A stretch of 5,628 nucleotides of DNA, taken from Planctomycetota bacterium (GTDB lineage Bacteria; Planctomycetota; Phycisphaerae; UBA1845; PWPN01). The position numbers and the translations under genes were made by a program. Below, one piece after another: positions 1 to 5,521 of this stretch. The stretch's first letter is position 1, and each line of letters begins with the position of its first letter. The stretch is taken from positions 3,596,911 through 3,602,538 of the forward strand of contig CP070790.1 of assembly GCA_020346805.1 (NCBI GenBank). The letters run 5' to 3'. The notes under the pieces are model-generated. The model was not told the origin of the DNA and searched no databases. It was given only the letters and a program-made list of their open reading frames with translations.

Positions 1-626
1 GGCTGGGCATGTGGCCGAGATGAATTTGCACCGGCGGCCACAATAATTGGAAAACTGGCCTCTTCGGCCCCGCGATCCAGCATTTCGTGTTGTAACAAGG
101 CTGCCAGTTGCCTTTCGGTTATTCCTAAGCGAATGCGTCTAAGAACCGCCCGAAACGCCGATTCAGCCACTCGGATTGCCTTTTTAATTGCCGTTACCTC
201 GGAATCGTCCTTTATCAGCCGCAATTGACCGACTACTGAAGGTAAAGCCACCATCCTGGCTGGCCGCAGCACGCGTCGCAGCTTGGCGAGCGTACCTACC
301 GTCAAATACTCCGGCTGGAAGCCCAGCCGCTGAATGCGATGTCTCTTGACGATCTTAGCCAAGGTCTCCGGCAAGGGCCCCTGTCGAATCACCGACCGGG
401 CCCACGGGGTCGATACCTCTGCTTCTTCCTCAAATCGGCCATCCGTTAAGAGATACACTTGCCTTGGCAAAATCAGCGCTGCCCCATCCGTCCCATTAAA
501 ACCGGTCATATAAAACTGATCCGCCCAGTTCGTAATAAGGTAGCCGTTAACCAATTTCTGTTGTATCCTTTTCCTGCAGGACCGCAGACGATTGGCGATA
601 TTTGGCGGTATCTGATGAGGATGCAT
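1..626 (-). CDS. Xaa-Pro aminopeptidase (peptidase family M24B), N-terminal part
   Basis: This is a metal-dependent cytoplasmic exopeptidase that releases N-terminal residues preceding proline. The visible 208 codons read without a stop and leave the window at the left edge, so the 3' part is missing. Residues 1 to about 130 form the creatinase-type N-terminal domain: TGFNGTDGAALI (41-52), LLTDGRFEEEAE (59-70) and LGFQPEYLT (101-109) match the usual TGFxGSxG, LLTDGRY and GFE blocks. The M24 'pita-bread' domain begins near LRLIKDDSEVTAIKKA (135-150). It continues through GITERQLAALL (168-178) to SFPIIVAAGANSSRPHA (191-207), where His206 is the conserved active-site-region histidine. The later metal ligands (Asp, Asp, His, Glu, Glu) lie outside the window. 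The ATG was chosen as start; an in-frame TTG two codons upstream (630-632) sits closer to the AGGAGG. PepP, PepQ and YpdF types cannot be separated from this fragment. It is transcribed divergently from the FHA-domain gene. Confidence 0.9.
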   Translation of the reverse strand, partial: MHPHQIPPNIANRLRSCRKRIQQKLVNGYLITNWADQFYMTGFNGTDGAALILPRQVYLLTDGRFEEEAEVSTPWARSVIRQGPLPETLAKIVKRHRIQRLGFQPEYLTVGTLAKLRRVLRPARMVALPSVVGQLRLIKDDSEVTAIKKAIRVAESAFRAVLRRIRLGITERQLAALLQHEMLDRGAEEASFPIIVAAGANSSRPHAQ

Positions 627-638
627 GGACAAGACAAG

Positions 639-644
639 CCTCCT
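639..644 (-). promoter_or_regulatory. Ribosome binding site of the Xaa-Pro aminopeptidase
   Basis: A perfect AGGAGG on the minus strand. It lies 12 nt before the ATG at 626-624 but only 6 nt before an in-frame TTG at 632-630. The optimal spacing to TTG leaves the true start open: the TTG start would add two residues (Met-Ser) in front of the MHPHQ start. Confidence 0.7.
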
Positions 645-677
645 GTGGGGTATTGGTATACGTATAATAAAATGGTA

Positions 678-706
678 AATCTACGGAACGCCGGTGGAAG
701 TGTCAA
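678..706 (-). promoter_or_regulatory. Sigma70-like promoter for the Xaa-Pro aminopeptidase
   Basis: On the minus strand a consensus TTGACA (706-701) is followed after exactly 17 bp by TAGATT (683-678), which matches four of six positions of TATAAT. Transcription would begin near 670 and leave a leader of about 45 nt containing the AGGAGG. Position and geometry are seen directly; activity is inferred. Confidence 0.55.
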
Positions 707-782
707 AATTTATAGGACAGTGAAGGTCGATTCCATTGGTATCCCGATCAATTCGGGCAATATAAATATTAGCCTGAACCGA

Positions 783-811
783 TTGGCTGGGTGAACCGAT
801 GTTGTTATAAA
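783..811 (+). promoter_or_regulatory. Candidate promoter for the FHA-GAF-SpoIIE gene
   Basis: TTGGCT (783-788; four of six matches to TTGACA) and TATAAA (806-811; five of six matches to TATAAT) are separated by 17 bp. The inferred start near 818 leaves a leader of about 40 nt before the ATG at 858. A weaker pair, TTGGTA (736-741) and TATAAA (761-766) with 19 bp spacing, lies upstream and flanks a CCCGA/TCGGG inverted repeat (743-757). The choice between the two is uncertain. Confidence 0.4.
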
Positions 812-857
812 TTCCTTATATTGCAGCCTGGTTAGCGAAGATTCAGGGACGCAGCTG

Positions 858-2492
858 ATGAGGATAATGGTTAGAGAAGGCGAAACGTTATTGGCAGACC
901 TCTTCTTTGAGGAGGAGGAGATCACCATCGGTTCGCAACCAGACTGCAGTATCCATCTGCCCGACATGCGTATCAGCCCTCGCAATGCCCTGATCGTTCT
1001 GGAGGGTGATGAATGGAGAATTGAAAATCTCGATCCAGTCAGCAAGATCATGGTTAACAACCACGTCCTTACCGAGCGCAAGATCCTGCATAATGATGAC
1101 GAGGTTGTTCTTCGCGATTATATGTTAAGAGTTTATCTGGATGCCGAAATTGACCACCGAATTGTCGAGGAACCTCAACTTACCACCGAAGAATTGGCCG
1201 AGATCACTAAATATCCGCTCCCTCCGGGAGCGATGGTCAAACAACGTACCGATGATATCTCCCTTGATCAGAAAAAATTAGAACGTATCTCTCAGGCGAC
1301 CGTGGAGCTGGCTGGCAGCCGCGACATTCACGAGTTAGTGGATGTAACGCTAAGACTGATGTTGAGTATTTTCCAGGCGAGGGTGGCCTGGATCGGGATA
1401 CGTCGAAAATTTCGGGGCGAATTGGAAGTTTTGGCCGGTCGACTACGTTCGGGACAAAATTATGGCACCAATCCCTTGATTGATTTGCTGCAATATCGTT
1501 GTGTAGAACGTACACAGCATATCTGTGTTCGTAGAGTTCGCGAATATGAAAACGTGGGCACTGCCATGGCCGTCCCTCTGTCGGTCATCGGCGGCACTTT
1601 AGGGATGATCTATGTCGACCGAGCGCCAAAAACCAAACGATTCCAGATTCCCGACCTTGATTTTTTAAGTGTGATCTCATCCCACATTGCGGCCAGACTT
1701 TACGCCATCGTTCAGCAAAGGATTCAACGTGATGCGAAAGTTCAGTCAACTGAGGTAGATGTTGTCAGTACGATCCAGACTTATCTGGATCCCAAGAGCT
1801 CCCCGGATCTGGATAATCTTCAGCTTGCCGCCTACAGCAGGTCGGGGCAGGAAAATCCCGGCGACGTTTACGACGTTATGCAGCATCCGGATACCAAGAT
1901 CACCTCTTTCATGCTGGGACACGTCAACGCTACCGGAGCCCTGCTGGCCTTATCCATGGCCCGACTTCATTCTACCTTCCGGGTCGGATGCCTACATAAC
2001 GATCCACCCCATGCCCTGGCCCGAGCTTTTAACTGGCTGATGTACGATGAAAAAGATCCCTCCACGGTGGAGACGGTATTTTTGTTTGTTGATCCGCCGT
2101 CGGGGAAAATCAAATACACGCGGGCAGGTAAGATAGGTGCATTTATTGTCAACAATCAAGGCCTGCCTCGCCCCCTGCAGGGGTTGGACACCCCACCGAT
2201 AGGTCAGGTGCGAAACTACGAATACGTTTCCTGGATGGAGCAGCTTGCTCCCGGCGAAACCCTTGCCCTTTATTCGCGGGGAGCCGCCTCGTCAACTAAT
2301 ATCGAGGGCGAGCGTTTCGGTGAAAAACGATTTATCGAAATGGTCTGTGACGGATTCTGTCAGACGCCGTCCACTACCATCGAAGATATCTCCTCCGAAC
2401 TATCTTCCTTTTTCGAAGATGGCAGGCATCCCGATGATATCTCTATCGTCCTGCTGCATCGTCCCCTGGATTACACGGCTGGAAATGCGTGA
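858..2492 (+). CDS. FHA-GAF-SpoIIE/PP2C-type signalling protein, probable pseudophosphatase
   Basis: A 544-residue cytoplasmic signalling protein with no signal peptide or membrane segment. An FHA domain spans about residues 1-96 (ITIGSQPDCSIHLP, then ISPRNALIVLEGDEW). A GAF domain covers about 140-285 (core AMAVPLSVIGGTLGMIYVDR at 236-255). A C-terminal SpoIIE/RsbU-type PP2C domain covers about 295-537 (PGDVYDV at 334-340, DDISIVLLH at 526-534). Family members dephosphorylate serine-phosphorylated anti-anti-sigma factors using Mn2+ or Mg2+. Here the Asp of the GDVSGxG motif is His355 (GHVNATG), the TDG motif is SRG (Arg474) and the AGH motif is AGK (Lys425). Asp336, Asp339, Asp526 and Asp527 remain. 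The FHA domain also lacks the GR arginine (Ser26) and the SxxH histidine (Asn43). I infer a scaffold or sensor rather than an active enzyme. The start is supported by AGGGA (845-849) 8 nt upstream; ATG 867 is an alternative. No STAS or kinase partner gene is visible here. Confidence 0.92.
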   Translation: MRIMVREGETLLADLFFEEEEITIGSQPDCSIHLPDMRISPRNALIVLEGDEWRIENLDPVSKIMVNNHVLTERKILHNDDEVVLRDYMLRVYLDAEIDHRIVEEPQLTTEELAEITKYPLPPGAMVKQRTDDISLDQKKLERISQATVELAGSRDIHELVDVTLRLMLSIFQARVAWIGIRRKFRGELEVLAGRLRSGQNYGTNPLIDLLQYRCVERTQHICVRRVREYENVGTAMAVPLSVIGGTLGMIYVDRAPKTKRFQIPDLDFLSVISSHIAARLYAIVQQRIQRDAKVQSTEVDVVSTIQTYLDPKSSPDLDNLQLAAYSRSGQENPGDVYDVMQHPDTKITSFMLGHVNATGALLALSMARLHSTFRVGCLHNDPPHALARAFNWLMYDEKDPSTVETVFLFVDPPSGKIKYTRAGKIGAFIVNNQGLPRPLQGLDTPPIGQVRNYEYVSWMEQLAPGETLALYSRGAASSTNIEGERFGEKRFIEMVCDGFCQTPSTTIEDISSELSSFFEDGRHPDDISIVLLHRPLDYTAGNA

Positions 2493-2658
2493 GGGATTAA
2501 TCAAGCATTCCTTTTGCCCTCCCAACTACAAATTATTTACCATGATTATTGTGTTGTTGATCCTGTAACTGATAGGTTGAGATCGTTTTGCTCAAGGGCA
2601 GCGATACCGATGCGTAAATATTTACATCAGCGTTGTGTTACACATAGGAATTATTTTT
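2493..2658. other. Convergent intergenic region with two palindromes
   Basis: This gap separates the convergent 3' ends of the FHA-GAF-SpoIIE gene and the peroxidase gene. It holds a perfect 12-bp palindrome, GTAAATATTTAC (2614-2625), and an 11-bp one, TGTGTTACACA (2634-2644). No GC-rich stem followed by a T-run is present for either strand, so a classical intrinsic terminator is not supported. No coding frame of note was found. Confidence 0.4.
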
Positions 2659-3717
2659 TTACGGCAACTTCGGAGGCTTAATTATAGGATACTCGCCGGA
2701 CAAGGCGTTCAGGAACGCGACCAGATCCTTTTTATCCCGGTCGGTTAATTTGGCCTCCCTGACGCCTTTCATCATGGGCGAGAGATTGGGATTATCCTTG
2801 CCGCCATCGGCCATAATTTGCACCGCATCGGCCAACTTGGCCACACTGCCATCGTGAAAATACGGATGGGTATTGGCTGCCTCGCGCAGCGGCGGCACGC
2901 GGAATTTACCAAGGTCGCCGTCCCTGCCGGTCTCTTTTTTGCGTCCTTCATCCGGCTCGGCCTTATCCATACCGATGCCGGCATTGTAAAATCTGCCGTT
3001 GCTGAAAATCGGCTCCGTGTGACAGGTGGCACACATACCCTTATCCATAAAAACCTCCATGCCCCGAACCTGGTCTCCGGTCATAGCGGACTTATCGCCG
3101 TTCTGGTAACGATCATATGGGGAATTGCCGCTAAGAATCGTTCGTTCGAAAGCGGCAATGGCCTTGGCTACACCCTCCTTGGTAACATCGGTTCCGAATA
3201 TATCCTTGAAGCGCTTTTGGTATTCAGGAATCTTGGCCAGGTCATCGAGCAGCACTTCCATGGTCTGTCCCATTTCCATGGGATTCTCAATTGGGCCCAA
3301 GGCCTGCTCTTCAAGACTTTTGGCCCTGCCATCCCAGAACATCGAAGATAAGAATGCAGTATTAATTACGGAATTGGCATTGCGTGCACCGATTTGCTCG
3401 TGAATACCTTTACTGGTGGGAATATGTTCAGCCCAGGCCATCATGGGGTCATGGCAGGTTGCGCAGGAGATCGATTTATCCTTGCTGAGTCGTTTCTCAA
3501 AGTAGAGCATCTTGCCCAGTTCGATCTTTTCGGCAGTCATGGGATTGTCGGGGGGTATGGGAACCGCCGGCAGCCCAAGGGGCACAGATAGTGCTACGGC
3601 CGTCGGAGCTTTGGATTGGGCACCCGGTTGCTCTTTACACCCATGAAAAGTGAAAACCGTTAAAACCGACAATGTAAGAACCAGTGCGCGGAACGTTACG
3701 GTACTTCTCAACTTCAT
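2659..3717 (-). CDS. Diheme cytochrome c peroxidase (CcpA/MauG superfamily), exported
   Basis: A 352-residue extracytoplasmic enzyme expected to reduce H2O2 to water with electrons from a small cytochrome or copper protein; a MauG-like oxidation role is an alternative. Residues 1-26 are a signal peptide. Cys27 in FHGC could be lipid-modified, although Phe at -3 is a poor lipobox. ELGKMLYFEKRLSKD (66-80) leads into the first heme site, CATCH (85-89). FWDGRA (127-132) carries Trp128, in the position of the inter-heme tryptophan by spacing. The second heme site is CATCH (229-233), followed by PYFHDGSV (285-292). Met302 in AVQIMADGG is a candidate distal ligand of the second heme, where MauG has Tyr; I infer this from motif alignment. 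Length is normal for the family. The start is set by AAAGGAG 6 nt before ATG 3717; the in-frame ATG at 3762 lacks this and would spoil the signal peptide. The gene is convergent with the FHA gene and divergent from the EF-hand gene. No convincing -35/-10 pair was found upstream. Confidence 0.95.
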   Translation of the reverse strand: MKLRSTVTFRALVLTLSVLTVFTFHGCKEQPGAQSKAPTAVALSVPLGLPAVPIPPDNPMTAEKIELGKMLYFEKRLSKDKSISCATCHDPMMAWAEHIPTSKGIHEQIGARNANSVINTAFLSSMFWDGRAKSLEEQALGPIENPMEMGQTMEVLLDDLAKIPEYQKRFKDIFGTDVTKEGVAKAIAAFERTILSGNSPYDRYQNGDKSAMTGDQVRGMEVFMDKGMCATCHTEPIFSNGRFYNAGIGMDKAEPDEGRKKETGRDGDLGKFRVPPLREAANTHPYFHDGSVAKLADAVQIMADGGKDNPNLSPMMKGVREAKLTDRDKKDLVAFLNALSGEYPIIKPPKLP

Positions 3718-3723
3718 CTGTAA

Positions 3724-3730
3724 CTCCTTT
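3724..3730 (-). promoter_or_regulatory. Ribosome binding site that fixes the peroxidase start
   Basis: AAAGGAG on the minus strand lies 6 nt before the ATG at 3717-3715. It supports the MKLRSTVTFR start, which gives a proper signal peptide, over the in-frame ATG 45 bases upstream. Confidence 0.8.
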
Positions 3731-3776
3731 GATTTACGATAATTGCTCACCATATTAGACATGATTATTTTCGACC

Positions 3777-3804
3777 GTCGATCGACTCAGGACTACTGCG
3801 ATCG
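3777..3804. promoter_or_regulatory. Paired CGATCG palindromes, candidate operator
   Basis: A perfect 10-bp palindrome, GTCGATCGAC (3777-3786), and a second CGATCG (3799-3804) have centres exactly 20 bp apart, close to two helical turns. I found no other CGATCG in the window. They lie between the divergent peroxidase and EF-hand genes, 60-87 bp upstream of the peroxidase ATG. A dimeric regulator could bind both on one DNA face. No regulator is identified, and chance is possible. Confidence 0.3.
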
Positions 3805-3877
3805 TACAACAGACTAACAATACAACATGTCCTCAGCAAGTATTTAATAACCGCCCTTATGTGCCGCCTGATAAATT

Positions 3878-3886
3878 TGCTATAAT
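3878..3886 (+). promoter_or_regulatory. Extended -10 promoter for the EF-hand gene
   Basis: TGC followed directly by a perfect TATAAT (3881-3886) makes an extended -10 element. The -35 region (TTATGT at 3857-3862, 18 bp upstream) is weak, as is common for extended -10 promoters. The start would be near 3893, giving a leader of about 100 nt before the ATG at 3994. Nothing in the leader resembles a known riboswitch to me. Confidence 0.5.
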
Positions 3887-3993
3887 TGTAGGCTCTCAGT
3901 TAGTTGTTTTGCCAACACCATCGGTAAAAAAGTATTAAGATCGAGTAGACAATCCAAATATGTAAACAATGTCCATCTTTTTGGAGAATTATA

Positions 3994-4860
3994 ATGACCT
4001 GCACTTTGAATAAAATGGTTTTGTCGCTCTCTGTGATATGTATCGTTATTTTGTCTATTCACTCGCCGGCCTTGGCGGCCGACGCTGACGAGCGAAGGGT
4101 AAAACTGCTGGAACGCTACCCGGAGGCGGATGCCGACAACAATGGAATTCTTAGCAACGAGGAAATGCGAGAGTTCGTGCGAAACCGAAAAAAAAGCAGC
4201 AGCGGGGACCGGAGAAGCAAAGATACGGGATTTGGCGGTCTGGGCTTTACGGGGCAAATGAGTTCTGCCGAGATCCTCTCACAATATCCCCACGCCGACA
4301 GCGATGGGGACGGTAAACTCAGCGGCAAGGAACGCCGGGCTTTCATGCAAATGCGTCAGGCTGAGATGGGAAAAGAGCTGCTGGCGGCCCATCCCGAGCT
4401 GGATATTGATGGTGATGGTGTCCTCAGCAGTAAGGAACATAGAGTCGGCAGAAAAACAATCAGCGAGTTCCAACGGGCGATGTTGGCCGAGCAAATCCTG
4501 GCCAATCATCCCGAAGCAGACAGAGACGGGGACGGCATATTGAGTTCTCAGGAAATGGCCGCCTATCGCAAGGGTTACGGCGGCCAGGAAAAAAGCCAAC
4601 CTACCATGTTTCAGTTGGTCAACTCGCTGATCAAGAATTTCGCAAGATACGACCTCGACGGTAACGGCCAGCTAAGCAAGGAAGAACTGGAAGCGATAAA
4701 GAAGAAATTAAGCAAAAAAGACGAAGCGAAAAAGCGAGTCGGCACAGGCTCGAAAAAAGGCAATGTCGACAACAAGAATAAATTGGGAACCAGGAACAGT
4801 AAGGCACAACGGAAAAATAAGGACAAGAAACAAAAAGACGATCAAACAAGTCTGCAGTAA
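3994..4860 (+). CDS. Exported EF-hand-repeat protein with lysine-rich C-terminal tail
   Basis: A 288-residue protein predicted to be exported and to bind calcium. Residues 1-28 form a signal peptide (hydrophobic core about 8-22, likely cleavage after ALA or ALAA). Five 12-residue EF-hand-type loops follow at 46-57, 102-113, 137-148, 176-187 and 220-231. Each has Asp at positions 1 and 3, Asp or Asn at 5, Gly at 6, a hydrophobic residue at 8 and Glu at 12. The first four are preceded by a Tyr/His-Pro-x-x motif (for example HPEADRDGDGILSSQE), giving a repeat unlike the calmodulin helix-loop-helix and often seen in planctomycete exported proteins. Residues 236-288 hold 20 Lys/Arg against 6 acidic residues and look disordered; they could contact an anionic envelope polymer, but that is speculation. 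GGAG (3983-3986) lies 7 nt before the ATG. No enzyme domain is visible. The gene is divergent from the peroxidase and lies 95 bp upstream of the next gene, so co-transcription is possible. Confidence 0.9.
   Translation: MTCTLNKMVLSLSVICIVILSIHSPALAADADERRVKLLERYPEADADNNGILSNEEMREFVRNRKKSSSGDRRSKDTGFGGLGFTGQMSSAEILSQYPHADSDGDGKLSGKERRAFMQMRQAEMGKELLAAHPELDIDGDGVLSSKEHRVGRKTISEFQRAMLAEQILANHPEADRDGDGILSSQEMAAYRKGYGGQEKSQPTMFQLVNSLIKNFARYDLDGNGQLSKEELEAIKKKLSKKDEAKKRVGTGSKKGNVDNKNKLGTRNSKAQRKNKDKKQKDDQTSLQ
4129..4686 (+). repeat. Five coding repeats of an EF-hand-type calcium loop
   Basis: The five loops of the EF-hand protein begin at bases 4129, 4297, 4402, 4521 and 4653. The interval between loops is 56, 35, 39 and 44 residues, so they form irregular copies rather than a strict tandem array. 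Units 1-4 share the pattern L-x-x-x-[YH]-P-x-x-D-x-D-x-[DN]-G-x-L-S-x-x-E. Unit 5 lacks the Pro and has FARYD before the loop. Confidence 0.8.
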
Positions 4861-4955
4861 GGTAGTACATTTTGAATTGACATACTTATCCCATAAAACA
4901 TGAGGGTGCGGGTATGAGGTAGTTGATATCGATAGTCAACGAAAGGGGAACAGGT

Positions 4956-5435
4956 ATGAGAATATTTGCAGGTCTGGGGTTGCTTATTTTTCTGGCGGTA
5001 CTTGTCTACTGGATGTCGGTATATGCCGGCGGTGAGGATGTAGGGATTCCCATTGCTATTGCCTGTGGTCATCCGAGCGAGGGTGAAATCGAAATGCACG
5101 TGGTAGTGGGGGTGGTAATGGCCAACCAGGACCGCATGAAAAAGGACGATGAGAAAATAAAACCTTGGCCCGAATGGATCAAGGATCACTTCATCCTTAC
5201 CGATTCTCTGGGTAACCGTCTGGAACTGAACAGACAAAACCACAGCTCGTTGATCAAACCGCACGAGATCGTGGGCACCCAGGAATTTTTCATGGTTGCC
5301 AAGCTGAAAACAGGCCAAAGCTATAGCTTCGACTACATTCCCGATATCGATGAATCCCAGCGTTACCGCCATCAGTTCACCGCACCGGTCACCGCAGAAA
5401 AGGCCCGACAGTACACCTTCAACCCGGTGGAATAG
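4956..5435 (+). CDS. Uncharacterised membrane-anchored protein
   Basis: I do not recognise the family. The 159-residue product has one strongly hydrophobic segment at about residues 4-23 (FAGLGLLIFLAVLVYWMSVY), either a membrane anchor or an uncleaved signal. No lipobox or clear signal peptidase site follows it. The rest should lie outside the cytoplasm. It includes a charged stretch (DRMKKDDEKIK, 59-69), then alternating hydrophobic and polar strands (FILTDSLGNRLELN, 79-92; FFMVAKLKTGQSYSFDYIPD, 111-130) that suggest a small beta-sandwich. The only cysteine is Cys37, and no catalytic or metal motif is visible. The start is set by AAAGGGG, 7 nt before ATG 4956; an in-frame TTG at 4923 would add 11 polar residues without a better RBS. 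The gene follows the EF-hand gene by 95 bp in the same direction. A TTGACA at 4877-4882 lacks a matching -10, so read-through from the EF-hand promoter is plausible. Confidence 0.78.
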   Translation: MRIFAGLGLLIFLAVLVYWMSVYAGGEDVGIPIAIACGHPSEGEIEMHVVVGVVMANQDRMKKDDEKIKPWPEWIKDHFILTDSLGNRLELNRQNHSSLIKPHEIVGTQEFFMVAKLKTGQSYSFDYIPDIDESQRYRHQFTAPVTAEKARQYTFNPVE

Positions 5436-5438
5436 AAG

Positions 5439-5521
5439 CGATAAGCTATCTCGTTATCGAAGTTGTAAAGGTTTTACAGTTTCAAAAGATGACATAAAAA
5501 GGTAAGCGCATTTATGTGTCA
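5439..5521. repeat. Cluster of three inverted repeats downstream of the membrane-protein gene
   Basis: Three stem candidates lie in 83 bases just after the stop codon. The first is CGATAA/TTATCG (5439-5444 and 5454-5459; 9-nt loop). The second is an 11-pair stem with two G-T wobbles and a GGT loop (5459-5469 and 5473-5483), centred on TGTAAA/TTTACA. The third is ACATAAA/TTTATGT (5492-5498 and 5511-5517), extendable to TGAC/GTCA with a 2-nt bulge. None is followed by a proper T-run, so Rho-independent termination is possible but weak. Confidence 0.4.

Noticed and set aside
459..794. 111-codon plus-strand frame upstream of the FHA gene
   Set aside because: Most of it lies antisense to the recognisable N-terminus and promoter of the aminopeptidase. 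Its product has no family features and no good RBS.
710..1081. 123-codon minus-strand frame at the start of the FHA gene
   Set aside because: It is antisense to the conserved FHA domain and its composition is that of a shadow frame.
2818..3351. 177-codon plus-strand frame inside the peroxidase gene
   Set aside because: It lies wholly antisense to the peroxidase, which carries both heme motifs. The product resembles no known protein.
3994..4860. Dockerin domain in the EF-hand protein
   Set aside because: Dockerins have two duplicated loops about 60-70 residues long in total with a characteristic following helix. Here there are five spread loops with a preceding Pro motif and no dockerin pair.
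4877..4905. TTGACA at 4877-4882 as a separate promoter for the membrane protein
   Set aside because: No TATAAT-like hexamer is found 15-19 bp downstream.
4842..5372. 176-codon minus-strand frame opposite the membrane-protein gene
   Set aside because: The plus-strand gene has a proper RBS, a membrane segment and coherent composition. The minus frame has none of these and also overlaps the end of the EF-hand gene.
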